DNA of 64,000 nt from NCBI RefSeq assembly GCF_900113055.1, contig NZ_FONZ01000003.1:186001-250000 (forward strand), given 5' to 3'. Below the pieces are notes generated by a model. It searched no databases, was not told the origin of the DNA, and saw nothing but the letters and a program-made list of their open reading frames with translations. The position numbers were made by a program, and so were the translations under genes. The DNA comes from Flavimobilis marinus. GTDB taxonomy: Bacteria; Actinomycetota; Actinomycetes; Actinomycetales; Cellulomonadaceae. Shown here piece after piece: positions 45,127 through 56,223 of this stretch. Each line of letters starts with the position of its first letter. Positions within the stretch are counted from its first letter, which is position 1.

Positions 45127-46425
45127 TCAGGCGGTCGGACGGTGGGCCGCCGCAAGGCTCGCGCGGCGCACGTCCCGGGCCTCGCGGTACACCTCGAGCA
45201 TCGCCGACGCTGCCTCGTCCCAGCCGAAGCTCGCGCCGGCTCGCGCCGCACCCTCGCGCAGCCGCGCCCGCTCCTCGGGCGCGTCGAGCAGGTCGGCGAG
45301 CACCTGGCCCCACCGCGCCGGCTCGTGACCGCGCACGAGGACCCCGGACTCCCCGTCGCGCACGACCGTGCGCAGGCCGCCGACCGCGGCGGCGACGACC
45401 GGGGTGCCGCACGCCTGGGCCTCGACGGCCACGAGCCCGAACGACTCGCTGTGCGAGGGCACGACGACGAGGTCGGCCGCGCGGAACCATCCCGCGAGCT
45501 CGGTGCGCGGCACGGGCGGGTGCAGCACGAGGTGGTCCGCGACGCCGACCTGCGCGGCGAGCGCCTGCAGCTCGCGCAGCGCCGTCGGGCGTCCGCTCGG
45601 CCCCCCGAGCACGACGAGCGTGGGCACGGTGCGCCCGGCGTCCCGCATCGCCGCGAGGGCCTCGACGACGACGTCGGGGCCCTTGAGCGGCTGCACCCGG
45701 CCCGCGAACAGCACCAGGGGGCCGTCGGGCAGCCCGAGCCGCACGCGCTCGGCGGCCATGACCTCGTCCGGGTCGCCGTCGCCGGGCCGGAACAGACGCA
45801 GGTCGACGCCCGGCGGCACGACGTGCACGCGCCTGCGGTCCGCGCCGTACATGTCGACGAGCTCGTCGGCCTCGGCGGGGGTGCTCGCGACGAGGGCGTC
45901 GGCGGCCTCGACCACCTGCTCCTCGCCGATCACGCGCCCGCGCGGCTCGGGGTGGTCGCCGGGAGCGAGGTAGGCGTTCTTGACCTTGGCCATGGTGTGC
46001 ATGGTGTGCACGAGCGGGACGTCCCAGCGGTCCGCGGCGAGGAACCCGGCCTGGCCCGACAGCCAGTAGTGCGCGTGCACGACGTCGTACCAGCCGGCCG
46101 TGCGGCTCGCCTCCGTGCGCAGGACGCCCGCGGTGAAGGCGCACAGCTGGCCGGGCAGGTCGTTCTTGTCGAGCCCCTCGAACGGTCCCGCCGTGATGTG
46201 CCGGACGCTCACGCCAGGGCTCACCTCGACGACCTCGGGCGTGGCCGACGACGTCGCCCGGGTGAAGATCTCGACCTCGCTCCCCTGCCGCGCCAGGGCC
46301 TGGGCGAGCTCGACGACGTAGACGTTCATGCCGCCGGCGTCGCCCGTCCCCGGCTGGTCGAGCGGAGAGGTGTGGACGCAGATCATGGCGACGCGGAGGC
46401 GGTCGTCGGGAGGCACGGACGGCAT
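45127..46425 (-). CDS. mshA: D-inositol-3-phosphate glycosyltransferase (mycothiol synthesis)
   Basis: A 432-residue GT4 (GT-B fold) enzyme that adds GlcNAc to 1-L-myo-inositol-1-phosphate, the first step of mycothiol synthesis. MshA hallmarks: [46 protein letters not shown], and [19 protein letters not shown], ending in the [20 protein letters not shown] donor-binding motif. Its presence implies mycothiol rather than glutathione as main thiol. ATG at 46425 follows GATACT by seven bases. Confidence 0.95.
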   Translation of the reverse strand: MPSVPPDDRLRVAMICVHTSPLDQPGTGDAGGMNVYVVELAQALARQGSEVEIFTRATSSATPEVVEVSPGVSVRHITAGPFEGLDKNDLPGQLCAFTAGVLRTEASRTAGWYDVVHAHYWLSGQAGFLAADRWDVPLVHTMHTMAKVKNAYLAPGDHPEPRGRVIGEEQVVEAADALVASTPAEADELVDMYGADRRRVHVVPPGVDLRLFRPGDGDPDEVMAAERVRLGLPDGPLVLFAGRVQPLKGPDVVVEALAAMRDAGRTVPTLVVLGGPSGRPTALRELQALAAQVGVADHLVLHPPVPRTELAGWFRAADLVVVPSHSESFGLVAVEAQACGTPVVAAAVGGLRTVVRDGESGVLVRGHEPARWGQVLADLLDAPEERARLREGAARAGASFGWDEAASAMLEVYREARDVRRASLAAAHRPTA

Positions 46426-46547
46426 GCCCGCCAGTATCTCCCCGTTCGGTCGCCCCGGCGCTCTCGGCGCTCGCGTCCCTCGGCCGGACGGAACACCCGG
46501 GCCGGAGGTCCTAGCCAGGAGCGGGGGTCGCGGGTGACCCTGGAGGC

Positions 46548-46850
46548 ATGAACTCTGACGCGAGTGCGAAGCTCGAGGCGTTGCGCGCGACGCTCGCCGC
46601 GCAGCCGGCCGTCGTCGTCGACGAGGCCGCGCCGGTCGTCGACGCCGCGACGCTCCCCGACGACCACATCGTCTGCCACTGCACCAACGTCAGCGCGGGC
46701 GAGCTGCGGATGCTGATCCACGAGGCCGGGTGCTCGTCCCTGGACGAGATCCAGCGCGCCACGCGCGCGGGCGGCAGCTGCGGCAAGTGCGTCGGGTTGC
46801 TGACGGAGGTCGTCGACATCGAGCTCGGCCGGGCCTGCGCCCGACGCTGA
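46548..46850 (+). CDS. BFD-like [2Fe-2S]-binding protein
   Basis: A 100-residue protein whose residues 40-90 form a bacterioferritin-associated-ferredoxin-like domain. Four cysteines, C43-x-C45 and C78-x-x-C81 ([16 protein letters not shown]), are the [2Fe-2S] ligands. It could mobilise iron or act in electron transfer; no bacterioferritin gene is adjacent. A short variable N-terminal tail precedes the domain. ATG at 46548 follows CTGGAGG closely. Confidence 0.88.
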   Translation: MNSDASAKLEALRATLAAQPAVVVDEAAPVVDAATLPDDHIVCHCTNVSAGELRMLIHEAGCSSLDEIQRATRAGGSCGKCVGLLTEVVDIELGRACARR

Positions 46851-46859
46851 GCGCGGTGG

Positions 46860-48236
46860 TCAGACGGTGAGCTGACCCATGCCGCGCGCCTGGCGCTCGT
46901 CGATGTCGTCGGTGCGGGCCTCGATGCCCCACGAGTCGCGGTCGGCCGCACCCCAGCGCCCCGGCGTTGTGACGACGTCACGGAGCACGGCCATGCCGGC
47001 GCCGGTCATCGCCGCCTGCGGCCCGGCGAGCGACGACACGACCTCCACGTGCGCCCACGGCGAGGTCAGCACGCGCATCTCGAGCTGGGCGCGCACCGGC
47101 TGGGCGAGGAGCTCGGTCAGCGGCGCGTAGATCCCACCGAGGACGAGCCTGCTGACGTCGATCAGGTTGACGAAGTTCGCGAGCGCGATGCCGAGCGCCC
47201 AGCCGGCCCGGTCCACGGCGGCGCGGGCCCGCTCGTCGCCGCGGGTCACGGCGTCGACCAGGACGTCGACGCCGAGCTTGCGGTCGAGCCCGGCGGCCAT
47301 CATGAGCGCGTCCTTGCCCGCGTAGACTTCGAGGCAGCCGAGCGAACCGCACCCGCACCGCGGGCCGCCGGGCTCGATGGTCGTGTGCCCGACCTCGCCG
47401 CTCCAGCCGCGCTCGCCGACGAACAGCCGTCCCTCGTAGATCATGGCCGCACCGATGCCGACCTCGCCCGAGACGTAGAGGAAGCTCTGGTGCGCCCCGC
47501 GCTCGGCGCGCAGCTCCGCGAGGGCCGCGAGGTTGGCGTCGTTGCCGAGGGACACGCCGAAGGTGCGGAACGGGTCACGGTCGAGGAGCGGTGCGAGGTC
47601 GGTGTCCGACCACCCGAGGTTGGGGGCGCGGCGGAGGGGGCCGGGGTTCGTGGGCGGGTCGGTCGCCGCCGGTGCGCCGAGCCGGAGGGGCCCCGAGTCG
47701 CGGTCGACGATGCCCGGCAGGGCGATGCAGGTGCCCGCGACGCGCGCACCGTGGGCCTGGGTGGTCGCGATCACGCGCTCGGCGGCGACGGAGAGGGTGC
47801 CCAGGACGACGTCGGGGTCGCTCGTGCGGAAGTCCCCCAGGATGATGTGCTGGTCGATCACGTTGCCCGCGAGGTCGACCGACCGCGCACCGAGGTAGTC
47901 GACGTTGACCTCGAGGCCGATGCCGGCGATCGTCCCGCTCGCGGGCACCAGCGGGACCGCGGGGCGCCCGGCGCGGCCGTGGTAGACGGGCTCGAGCTCG
48001 GCGATCATGCCCGCAGCGACGAGGCGGTCGACCAGCTGCGACACGGTGGCGCGGGCGAGACCGGTGGACGCGGCGATGTCCGCGCGAGAGATCGGGTCCG
48101 GCGAGTCGAGAACGTTTCCGAGCACCAGGCTCAGGTTGTGGTCACGCATGTCCTCCTGACGCGCGGCGACGCGCCGCACCGCCGCGCCGGTGCGCTTGCG
48201 CGGCGTGCCAGACGACGCCGTCGTGACCTGTGTCAT
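46860..48236 (-). CDS. xylR: ROK-family transcriptional repressor, XylR-like
   Basis: A 458-residue repressor: an extended basic N-terminus, winged helix-turn-helix ([20 protein letters not shown]), and a ROK sugar-binding domain with the zinc motif [14 protein letters not shown]. It is divergent from xylA, so it most likely represses xylose genes and is released by xylose. ATG at 48236 follows TAGGGT by six bases (leaderless). Confidence 0.92.
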   Translation of the reverse strand: MTQVTTASSGTPRKRTGAAVRRVAARQEDMRDHNLSLVLGNVLDSPDPISRADIAASTGLARATVSQLVDRLVAAGMIAELEPVYHGRAGRPAVPLVPASGTIAGIGLEVNVDYLGARSVDLAGNVIDQHIILGDFRTSDPDVVLGTLSVAAERVIATTQAHGARVAGTCIALPGIVDRDSGPLRLGAPAATDPPTNPGPLRRAPNLGWSDTDLAPLLDRDPFRTFGVSLGNDANLAALAELRAERGAHQSFLYVSGEVGIGAAMIYEGRLFVGERGWSGEVGHTTIEPGGPRCGCGSLGCLEVYAGKDALMMAAGLDRKLGVDVLVDAVTRGDERARAAVDRAGWALGIALANFVNLIDVSRLVLGGIYAPLTELLAQPVRAQLEMRVLTSPWAHVEVVSSLAGPQAAMTGAGMAVLRDVVTTPGRWGAADRDSWGIEARTDDIDERQARGMGQLTV

Positions 48237-48264
48237 GGCTTGACCCTACCGCGCGATGAGGATA

Positions 48265-48285
48265 AGTTCACTCATACAACAAATC
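48265..48285 (+). promoter_or_regulatory. Candidate xylose-repressor operator
   Basis: AGTTCACTC, three bases, then CAACAAATC: a degenerate match to the ROK xylO pattern (AGTTTGTTT...CAACAAACT), 17 bases upstream of the xylA start. The right half matches well, the left half weakly. Confidence 0.45.
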
Positions 48286-48302
48286 TCGATGAGGAGAGAA
48301 TG

Positions 48303-49490
48303 ATGGTGCGCAAGCCCACCCCGGAAGACAAGTTCTCCTTCGGTCTGTGGACCGTGGGATGGAACGCCCAGGACCAGTTCGGCAGCGCGACCCGGGCCTG
48401 GCTGGACCCGGTCGAGTCGGTACACAAGCTCGCTGAGCTCGGCGCCTCGTACGTGACCTTCCACGACGACGACGTGGTGCCGTTCGGCTCCAGCGCCGCC
48501 GAGCGTGACTCGATCCTCGACCGCTTCAAGACGGCCCTGGACGAGACCGGCATCAAGGTCGAGATGGTCACGACCAACACGTTCAGCCACCCGATCTTCA
48601 AGGACGGCGCGTTCACCTCGAACGACCGCCGGGTGCGCCGCTACGGCCTGCGCAAGGTGCTGCGCAACGTCGACCTCGCCGCCGAGCTCGGCGCCGACAC
48701 GTTCGTCATGTGGGGCGGCCGCGAGGGCGCGGAGTACGACTCCGCCAAGGACCTCAACGCCGCGCACGACCGCTACGCCGAGGGCATCGACTCGGTCGCC
48801 GCGTACATCAAGGACAAGGGCTACGGCCTGCGTATCGCGATCGAGCCCAAGCCCAACGAGCCGCGCGGCGACATCCTGCTGCCGACCGTCGGTCACGCGC
48901 TCGCGTTCATCGCGCGCCTCGAGCACGGCGACATCGTCGGCCTCAACCCGGAGACGGGTCACGAGCAGATGGCCGGCCTCAACTACACGAGCGGCATCGC
49001 GCAGGCGCTGTGGGCGGACAAGCTCTTCCACATCGACCTCAACGGCCAGCGGTCCATCAAGTACGACCAGGACCTCGTGTTCGGCCACGGCGACCTCTTC
49101 TCCGCGTTCGCGACCGTCGACCTGGTGGAGAACGGCTTCCCGAGCGGCGGCCCGAAGTACGACGGCCCCCGCCACTTCGACTACAAGCCCTCGCGCACCG
49201 AGGACTTCACCGGCGTCTGGGACTCCGCGGCCGCCAACATGGCCACGTACATCCTGCTCAAGGAGCGCGCCCAGGCCTTCCGTGCCGACCCCGAGGTCCA
49301 GGAGGCCCTCGAGGCGTCCGGCGTCTTCGAGCTCGCCCAGCCGACGCTGGCCGAGGGCGAGACGATCCAGGACCTGCTGAACGACCCCAGCGCGTACGAG
49401 GAGCTCGACGTCGACGCCGTCGCCGAGCGTGGCTTCCACTTCGTCCGCCTCAACCAGCTGGCCCTCGAGCACGCGCTCGGCGCCCGCTGA
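48303..49490 (+). CDS. xylA: Xylose isomerase
   Basis: A 395-residue class I (actinobacterial) xylose isomerase that turns D-xylose into D-xylulose, and glucose into fructose. [16 protein letters not shown] at the start, catalytic His in [13 protein letters not shown], and the metal ligands in [10 protein letters not shown] and HIDLNGQ. ATG at 48303 is chosen because GGAG lies six bases upstream; the ATG three bases earlier is too close. It leads the xylAB operon. Confidence 0.97.
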   Translation: MVRKPTPEDKFSFGLWTVGWNAQDQFGSATRAWLDPVESVHKLAELGASYVTFHDDDVVPFGSSAAERDSILDRFKTALDETGIKVEMVTTNTFSHPIFKDGAFTSNDRRVRRYGLRKVLRNVDLAAELGADTFVMWGGREGAEYDSAKDLNAAHDRYAEGIDSVAAYIKDKGYGLRIAIEPKPNEPRGDILLPTVGHALAFIARLEHGDIVGLNPETGHEQMAGLNYTSGIAQALWADKLFHIDLNGQRSIKYDQDLVFGHGDLFSAFATVDLVENGFPSGGPKYDGPRHFDYKPSRTEDFTGVWDSAAANMATYILLKERAQAFRADPEVQEALEASGVFELAQPTLAEGETIQDLLNDPSAYEELDVDAVAERGFHFVRLNQLALEHALGAR

Positions 49491-49517
49491 CACACGTCCC
49501 TCCCGTGGGACCCGGAC

Positions 49518-49545
49518 CGGCCGCCGTGCACGCGCACGGCGGCCG
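49518..49545 (+). terminator. Intercistronic hairpin xylA-xylB
   Basis: CGGCCGCCGTGC-ACGC-GCACGGCGGCCG followed by TTT; 12 perfect pairs. It probably allows partial read-through into xylB. Confidence 0.7.
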
Positions 49546-49577
49546 TTTCCGCACCCCCTGAACCGGAAAGGCCCTCG

Positions 49578-51026
49578 ATGCCTCTCGTCGCCGGGGTGGA
49601 CTCCTCCACCCAGTCCTGCAAGGTCGTCATCCGTGACGCCGAGACCGGCGCCCTCGTCCGCGAGGGCCGCGCCAAGCACCCCGACGGCACGACCGTCGAC
49701 CCCCACGCCTGGTGGGACGCCCTCGTCGAGGCGGTCGCCGCAGCCGGCGGGCTCGACGACGTCGCCGCCATCTCCGTGGGCGGGCAGCAGCACGGCATGG
49801 TCGCCCTCGACGCCGACGGCGCCGTGATCCGCGACGCCATGCTGTGGAACGACACCAGCTCCGCGCGCGACGCCGAGGAGCTGATCTCAGAGCTCGGCGA
49901 CGGCGACCCGGTCGCCGGTGCCGCTGCGTGGGCCGAGGCCATCGGCTCGGTCCCCGTGAGCTCGCTGACCGTGACGAAGCTGCGCTGGCTCGCACGGGTC
50001 GAGCCCGAGAACGCAGCGCGCGTCGCTGCCGTCGCCCTCCCCCACGACTGGCTGACCTGGCGACTGTGCGGCGCCCGCTCCCTCGAGGACCTGCGCACCG
50101 ACCGTTCGGACGCGTCCGGCACCGGCTACTGGTCGCCCGCCACGGGCGAGTACCGCCGCGACCTGCTCGTCCGCGCCCTCGGGCACGACGTCACGCTCCC
50201 GGTCGTCCTCGGTCCGGGCGAGCACGCCGGGACGACCGACAGCGAGCTCAGCCGCGGTGCCGTCGTCGGCGTCGGTGCGGGCGACAACGCTGCCGCGAGC
50301 CTCGGCCTCGGCCTGGGCACGGGCGACGTGTCCGTCTCGCTCGGCACCTCGGGCGTCGTGTGCGCGGTCTCCCCGCAGCCGACGACGGACCCGAGCGGCC
50401 TGGTCGCGGGCTTCGCCGACGCGACCGGGCAGTACCTGCCGCTCGTGTGCACGTTGAACGCCTCGCGCGTGCTCGACGTCGCGTGCCGCATGCTCGGCGT
50501 CGACTACGACGAGCTCGCGCGGCTCGCGCTGACGGCGCCGGCCGGCGCCGAAGGCCTCGTGCTCGTGCCCTACTTCGAGGGCGAGCGCACCCCCAACAAG
50601 CCGCGCTCGACCGCCGCGCTGCACGGCATGCGGCTCGGCAACTCCACGCCCGCGAACGTGGCGCGCGCGGCGATCGAGGGCATGCTCTGCGCCCTCGCCG
50701 ACGGCCTCGACGAGCTCGTGCGCGGCGGTCTCGAGCCGCGGACGCTGCAGCTGATCGGCGGCGGGGCCCAGTCCCCCGCCGTCCGTGCGATCGCCCCGAT
50801 CGTGTTCGGCCTCGACGTCACCGTCCCGCGGCCCGGGGAGTACGTCGCCGACGGCGCAGCCCGCCAGGCGGTCTGGGCCCTCACCGGCTCGGCACCCGCG
50901 TGGCAGCCGGAAGAAGGCGTCGAGCATTTCCCGGCCGACTCCTCGGACGAGGGCCGTGCCATGACGGCGCTCGTGCGCGGGCAGTATGCCGCGGTGCGCG
51001 AGATGACATACCACCGTCCGCAGTAG
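49578..51026 (+). CDS. xylB: Xylulokinase
   Basis: A 482-residue FGGY kinase that phosphorylates D-xylulose to feed the pentose-phosphate pathway. [16 protein letters not shown] is the ATP phosphate-1 motif, [14 protein letters not shown] and LWNDTS bind the sugar, and the FGGY signature region is [15 protein letters not shown] to [12 protein letters not shown] at 49578 gives [12 protein letters not shown]. It ends in a strong terminator. Confidence 0.96.
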   Translation: MPLVAGVDSSTQSCKVVIRDAETGALVREGRAKHPDGTTVDPHAWWDALVEAVAAAGGLDDVAAISVGGQQHGMVALDADGAVIRDAMLWNDTSSARDAEELISELGDGDPVAGAAAWAEAIGSVPVSSLTVTKLRWLARVEPENAARVAAVALPHDWLTWRLCGARSLEDLRTDRSDASGTGYWSPATGEYRRDLLVRALGHDVTLPVVLGPGEHAGTTDSELSRGAVVGVGAGDNAAASLGLGLGTGDVSVSLGTSGVVCAVSPQPTTDPSGLVAGFADATGQYLPLVCTLNASRVLDVACRMLGVDYDELARLALTAPAGAEGLVLVPYFEGERTPNKPRSTAALHGMRLGNSTPANVARAAIEGMLCALADGLDELVRGGLEPRTLQLIGGGAQSPAVRAIAPIVFGLDVTVPRPGEYVADGAARQAVWALTGSAPAWQPEEGVEHFPADSSDEGRAMTALVRGQYAAVREMTYHRPQ

Positions 51027-51042
51027 GGCGCATCTGGAACGC

Positions 51043-51080
51043 CAAAGCGCCCCCGACGAGTTCTCGTCGGGGGCGCTTTG
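51043..51080. terminator. Perfect hairpin between xylB and lsr2
   Basis: CAAAGCGCCCCCGACGAG and CTCGTCGGGGGCGCTTTG, 18 perfect pairs with a two-base loop, between convergent genes. Confidence 0.9.
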
Positions 51081-51096
51081 CGTCGTGCGCTGCGGC

Positions 51097-51432
51097 TCAG
51101 TGCGCCGCGTTGTAAGCCTCACGGATCTCGGCGGAGATACGGCCGCGGTCATTCACGTTGTGACCGTTCTCGCGGGCCCACGTGCGGATCTCGTTCGCGT
51201 CCGACGTCGAGCGCCGGGTCCGGCCGGAACGCGCTGCGGTGCGCGGCGCCGCGCCCCGTGCCGTCTTTCGCGCGTGCCCGACCCACGAGGCAAAGGCCTC
51301 CCGAAGCTCGGCTGCGTGCTCGGTGCTGAGATCGATCTCGTAGGTGACGCCGTCGAGACCAAAGGTGACGGTCTCGTTCGCCGCGCCACCGTCGATGTCG
51401 TCGACCAGGATGACCTGGACCTTCTGTGCCAT
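51097..51432 (-). CDS. lsr2: Nucleoid-associated protein Lsr2
   Basis: A 111-residue H-NS-like xenogeneic silencer. The N-terminal dimerisation domain begins MAQKVQVILVDDIDGG; the C-terminal DNA-binding domain contains NEIRTWARENGHNVNDRGR, where R-G-R is the AT-hook-like minor-groove motif. It silences A/T-rich foreign DNA. ATG at 51432 has GAGGG seven bases upstream. In many actinobacteria lsr2 follows lysS. Confidence 0.97.
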   Translation of the reverse strand: MAQKVQVILVDDIDGGAANETVTFGLDGVTYEIDLSTEHAAELREAFASWVGHARKTARGAAPRTAARSGRTRRSTSDANEIRTWARENGHNVNDRGRISAEIREAYNAAH

Positions 51433-51476
51433 GTGTTTTCCCTCGGGAGAGATGTTTTGGGACATCGTTCCCTAGC

Positions 51477-51505
51477 ATTATGCGTCCCGGGATGATCGCG
51501 GTCAA
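51477..51505 (-). promoter_or_regulatory. lsr2 promoter
   Basis: On the minus strand TTGACC and CATAAT are separated by 17 bases, a near-consensus vegetative promoter. The leader of about 40 bases contains a small inverted repeat GATGT/ACATC. Confidence 0.75.
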
Positions 51506-51591
51506 AGAATGGCGCGCGGCGGTGGACAATGCGGAGGTATTCGGAGGCGACCGTCCGCAAAGAGCGGAGGAAGAGACGGCGGTGTGCGGCG

Positions 51592-51771
51592 TCAGTCGCG
51601 GGGGGTGGCTGACGTCTGGGTCGCCGCCTGCGCCTGGGTGCGCTCGAACTCCGCCACCGCAGCGCGCTCGTTGCTGTCGGCACGCATCACGGCGCGGATC
51701 GCGACGGCGAACAGCGCGAGCACCCCGGCCGAGGGCAGCAGGGCGGCGAGAGCGTCGAGAACGAGGTCCAC
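51592..51771 (-). CDS. Small membrane protein of 59 residues
   Basis: An intact small frame: one hydrophobic helix (VLDALAALLPSAGVLALFAV, about residues 4-25) followed by a charged tail (ADSNERAAVAEFERTQ) and a Thr/Ala-rich end. GTG at 51771 follows TAGCAT by six bases, the leaderless pattern of this genome, and codon third positions are G/C-rich as in real genes. No family recognised. Confidence 0.65.
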   Translation of the reverse strand: MDLVLDALAALLPSAGVLALFAVAIRAVMRADSNERAAVAEFERTQAQAATQTSATPRD

Positions 51772-51875
51772 CCGACCATGCTACGCCGCCGCCAACCACC
51801 TGGGACCTTCCGCCCATGCGGGCCTGGATCGCTCCGGCGGGGGCACCGAACGATCACGAGGACGTTGTCAGATCG

Positions 51876-51891
51876 TTACCGGTAAGCGCTT
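51876..51891 (+). promoter_or_regulatory. Candidate operator overlapping chvE promoter
   Basis: Two fused palindromes, TTACCGGTAA and AAGCGCTT, the second of LacI-family type. They overlap the predicted -35 element, so binding would repress. Confidence 0.5.
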
Positions 51892-51917
51892 GCAGAGCGA
51901 CTTCTAGGGGATATGTT
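51890..51917 (+). promoter_or_regulatory. Predicted promoter of chvE-gguA-gguB operon
   Basis: TTGCAG, 16 bases, TATGTT. It predicts a leader of about 210 bases before the first gene; no other gene lies in that leader. Confidence 0.5.
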
Positions 51918-51965
51918 AGGGCGGTCAACTAATCGGAGATCGGCTGGGTCGTCGGACCTGGCACC

Positions 51966-51977
51966 GCCAGCGCTGGC
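51966..51977 (+). promoter_or_regulatory. Palindromic site in chvE leader
   Basis: GCCAGCGCTGGC, perfect, with the CAGCGCTG core also found upstream of msiK (25335-25348). Probable LacI-family site. Confidence 0.5.
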
Positions 51978-52021
51978 AGGATCGGCGATGACGACGACCT
52001 CAGTGACGAGGAGCTGACCGC

Positions 52022-52055
52022 GGTTCCCGCGCCGCACAGCAGCGTGGCGGGAACC
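52022..52055 (+). repeat. Inverted repeat in chvE leader
   Basis: GGTTCCCGC and GCGGGAACC, nine perfect pairs around 16 bases that can extend the stem with wobble pairs. Could fold in the leader RNA. Confidence 0.5.
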
Positions 52056-52063
52056 ACGAGGAT

Positions 52064-52077
52064 CGCCAACGTTGGCG
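52064..52077 (+). promoter_or_regulatory. Palindromic site close to chvE start
   Basis: CGCCAACGTTGGCG, perfect 14-base palindrome, 58 bases before the chvE start codon. Confidence 0.5.
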
Positions 52078-52086
52078 CTCCCCGCC

Positions 52087-52106
52087 CCGGACGGCCTGCC
52101 GTCCGG
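52087..52106 (+). repeat. Hairpin before chvE ribosome site
   Basis: CCGGACGGC-CT-GCCGTCCGG, 30 bases upstream of the start codon. It may stabilise the message or act as a roadblock; no riboswitch class recognised. Confidence 0.5.
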
Positions 52107-52135
52107 ACTCACGAACCCGAAGGGATTGGCCAAGG

Positions 52136-53269
52136 ATGTCCACGACGAAGAAGATGCTGGCGATCACCGCCAGCGCCACGCTGATGCTCGGCCTCGCTGC
52201 CTGCAGCTCCGAGCGCGAAGAGACCCCCGCGAGCACCGGGACCGGTGGCGCCGCCGCCGCGTCCGACGCCATGATCGGCATCGCCATGCCGACCCGTAGC
52301 CTCGAGCGCTGGAACAACGACGGCACGCACCTCGAGAAGCTTCTCAAGGACGCGGGCTACCAGACCTCGCTGCAGTACGCGGACAACAAGGTCGAAGAGC
52401 AGATCAAGCAGATCGAGAACATGGTCAACCAGGGCGCGAAGATCCTCGTGGTCGCCGCGATCGACGGTGAGGCCCTCGCGCCCGCTCTCGACGCTGCCGC
52501 CGCCGCGGGCATCGACGTCATCGCCTACGACCGCCTCATCAACGGCACCGACGCGATCGACTACTACGCCACCTTCGACAACGAGAAGGTCGGCAACCTG
52601 CAGGGCGAGTTCATCGTCGAGCAGCTCGGCCTCGAGGGCACGGACGAGACGTTCAACCTCGAGCCCTTCGCCGGTTCGCCGGACGACAACAACGCCCGCT
52701 TCTTCTTCAAGGGTGCGTGGGACGTCCTGACGCCGTACGTCGAGGACGGCACGCTCGTCGTCCCGTCCGGCAAGGCTCCGGCCTCGCTCGACGAGTGGAC
52801 CACCATCGGCATCCAGGGCTGGGAGTCCGCGAAGGCCCAGGCCGAGATGGACAACCGCCTGAACTCGTTCTACACGGGCGACGAGAAGGTCGACGTCGTC
52901 CTGTCCCCGAACGACTCGCTCGCCCTGGGCATCGAGTCCTCGCTCGAGGCCGCTGGCTACGAGCCCGGCAACGACTGGCCCCTCGTGACGGGCCAGGACG
53001 CCGACCAGGCGAACGTCCAGAACATGCTGGCCGACAAGCAGGCCATGACCGTCTGGAAGGACACCCGCACCCTCGGTGACCAGGTCGCCAAGATGGTCGA
53101 CCAGATGCTCAAGGGCGAAGAGGTCGAGGTTAACGACACCGAGACGTACGACAACGGCAAGAAGGTCGTGCCGTCCTACCTCCTGCCCCCGCAGGTGGTC
53201 ACCAAGGACACCGTCGAGTCCGCGCTCGTCGAGTCCGGCTTCTACGAGGCTTCTGACCTCGGGCTGTGA
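52136..53269 (+). CDS. chvE: Sugar-binding lipoprotein, ChvE/XylF type
   Basis: A 377-residue periplasmic-binding-protein-like lipoprotein of the multiple-monosaccharide family. Lipobox LAAC (Cys 23), then GIAMPTRSLERWNNDGTHL, which is the ChvE signature for pentoses and hexoses, ADNKVEEQIKQIENMVNQG and IDVIAYDRLINGTDAIDYY. With the following ATPase and permease it forms a complete importer. Its position beside xylAB suggests xylose, arabinose or galactose uptake. Confidence 0.93.
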   Translation: MSTTKKMLAITASATLMLGLAACSSEREETPASTGTGGAAAASDAMIGIAMPTRSLERWNNDGTHLEKLLKDAGYQTSLQYADNKVEEQIKQIENMVNQGAKILVVAAIDGEALAPALDAAAAAGIDVIAYDRLINGTDAIDYYATFDNEKVGNLQGEFIVEQLGLEGTDETFNLEPFAGSPDDNNARFFFKGAWDVLTPYVEDGTLVVPSGKAPASLDEWTTIGIQGWESAKAQAEMDNRLNSFYTGDEKVDVVLSPNDSLALGIESSLEAAGYEPGNDWPLVTGQDADQANVQNMLADKQAMTVWKDTRTLGDQVAKMVDQMLKGEEVEVNDTETYDNGKKVVPSYLLPPQVVTKDTVESALVESGFYEASDLGL

Positions 53270-53277
53270 CACCTGAC

Positions 53278-53310
53278 CCTGCCGGCCGCCCGTCACGGGC
53301 GGCCGGCAGG
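53278..53310 (+). terminator. Intercistronic hairpin chvE-gguA
   Basis: CCTGCCGGCCGCCCG and CGGGCGGCCGGCAGG, 15 perfect pairs and a three-base loop. It probably lowers ATPase/permease expression relative to the binding protein. Confidence 0.8.
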
Positions 53311-53347
53311 GTTCTCCCACGGCCATTCCGACGACAGGATGAGCACC

Positions 53348-54894
<1,547 letters not shown>

Positions 54895-54898
<4 letters not shown>

Positions 54899-56067
54899 GC
54901 GCACTGACGCAGTACCTCAGCAAGAACCTCCGCGACTACGGGATGATGGCCGCGCTCATCATCATCGTCGTGGTGTTCCAGTTCCTCACGGACAACCGCC
55001 TGCTCATCCCGAACAACGTGGCTGCGCTCGTCCAGCAGAACGCGTACGTGTTCATCCTGACCATCGGCATGGTCATGGTGATCGTGGCGGGGCACATCGA
55101 CCTGTCGGTCGGCTCCGTCGTCGCCTTCGTCGGTGGCGTCATGGGCGTGCTGATCGTGCAGGAGCAGATCCCGTGGCTCCTCGCGGTCGTGATCGGGCTC
55201 GGCATCGGCGCCCTGGTCGGAGCCTGGCAGGGCTTCTGGATCGCCTACATGGGGATACCCGCGTTCATCGTGACGCTGGCCGGCATGCTGATCTTCCGTG
55301 GTCTCGCCATCGTCATCGCGGGCACGACCATCTCGGGCTTCCCCGGTGAGTTCAACGCGATCTCCAAGGGCTCGCTGCCGAACGTCCTCGGCTTCGCCGG
55401 GGACCTCGACGCACTCACGCTGCTGATCGGCGGCGTCGCGATCGGTGGGCTCATCTTCGGTCAGCTCCGCTCGCGCCGCGTCCTGCAGCGCGAAGGCCTC
55501 GCCGCCGAGCCGCTCGTGGCGTTCGTAGGCAAGCTCGTCGTCATCGGCCTGCTCATCGGGTTCATCACGTACCTGCTCGCCAAGTCGGCCGGCGGCACGC
55601 CGATCGTCCTGGTCATCGTCGGCGCGCTCGTCGTCATCTACACGTTCGTCATGAACAAGACCGTGTTCGGCCGCCACATCTACGCGATCGGTGGCAACCT
55701 CTCCGCCGCCATCCTGTCCGGTGTGAACACCCGCCGCGTGAACTTCATGATCTTCGTGAACATGGGCGTCCTCGCCGCGGTCGCGGGCATCGTCACGACC
55801 GCGCGTGCTGGCTCCGCCGTCGCCTCGGCCGGAAACATGTTCGAGCTCGACGCGATCGCCGCCGCCTTCATCGGTGGTACGGCGGTCACGGGTGGTGTCG
55901 GCAAGGTGACCGGCGCGATCATCGGTGCGCTCATCATGGGTGTGCTCAACATGGGCCTGTCGATCATGGGCGTCGACGCCGCCTGGCAGCAGACCATCAA
56001 GGGTCTGGTGCTCCTTGCGGCCGTCGCGTTCGACATCCTCAACAAGCGCAAGACCGGCGCGGTCTGA
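54895..56067 (+). CDS. gguB: Sugar ABC transporter permease (GguB/XylH type)
   Basis: A 390-residue permease with about ten membrane segments. [20 protein letters not shown] is the family signature, followed by [17 protein letters not shown] and [19 protein letters not shown] (EAA-like loop). Overlaps gguA by four bases; a terminator follows. Confidence 0.94.
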
Positions 56068-56085
56068 CCCTAGCCGCACGACGAC

Positions 56086-56115
56086 GGCGCCCCTCCCCAC
56101 CCGGGGAGGGGCGCC
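56086..56115 (+). terminator. Terminator of the chvE operon
   Basis: GGCGCCCCTCCCC-ACCC-GGGGAGGGGCGCC, 13 perfect pairs, followed by a T-rich stretch (GTCTTTCT). Confidence 0.85.
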
Positions 56116-56144
56116 GCTGTCTTTCTCCCCTACCCACCACAAGA

Positions 56145-56208
56145 CGCTGAGTGCGTACTTTTAGCGGTGTTCGCCGTCGCAAAGACCGCTAAAAGTCCGC
56201 ACTCAGCG
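56145..56208. repeat. Long A/T-richer palindrome between gguB and lysS
   Basis: Two 24-base arms (56145-56168 and 56185-56208) pair with a single mismatch around a 16-base loop; arms contain GAGTGCGTACTTTTAGCGGT. It lies between convergent genes in addition to a conventional terminator, and resembles palindromes at 13231, 19247 and 37160. Confidence 0.8.
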
Positions 56209-56223
56209 ATGGGGTGGGGGTGG

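Noticed and set aside
52022-52106. Known riboswitch in the chvE leader
   Set aside because: Stems are present but no conserved core of a riboswitch class could be recognised.
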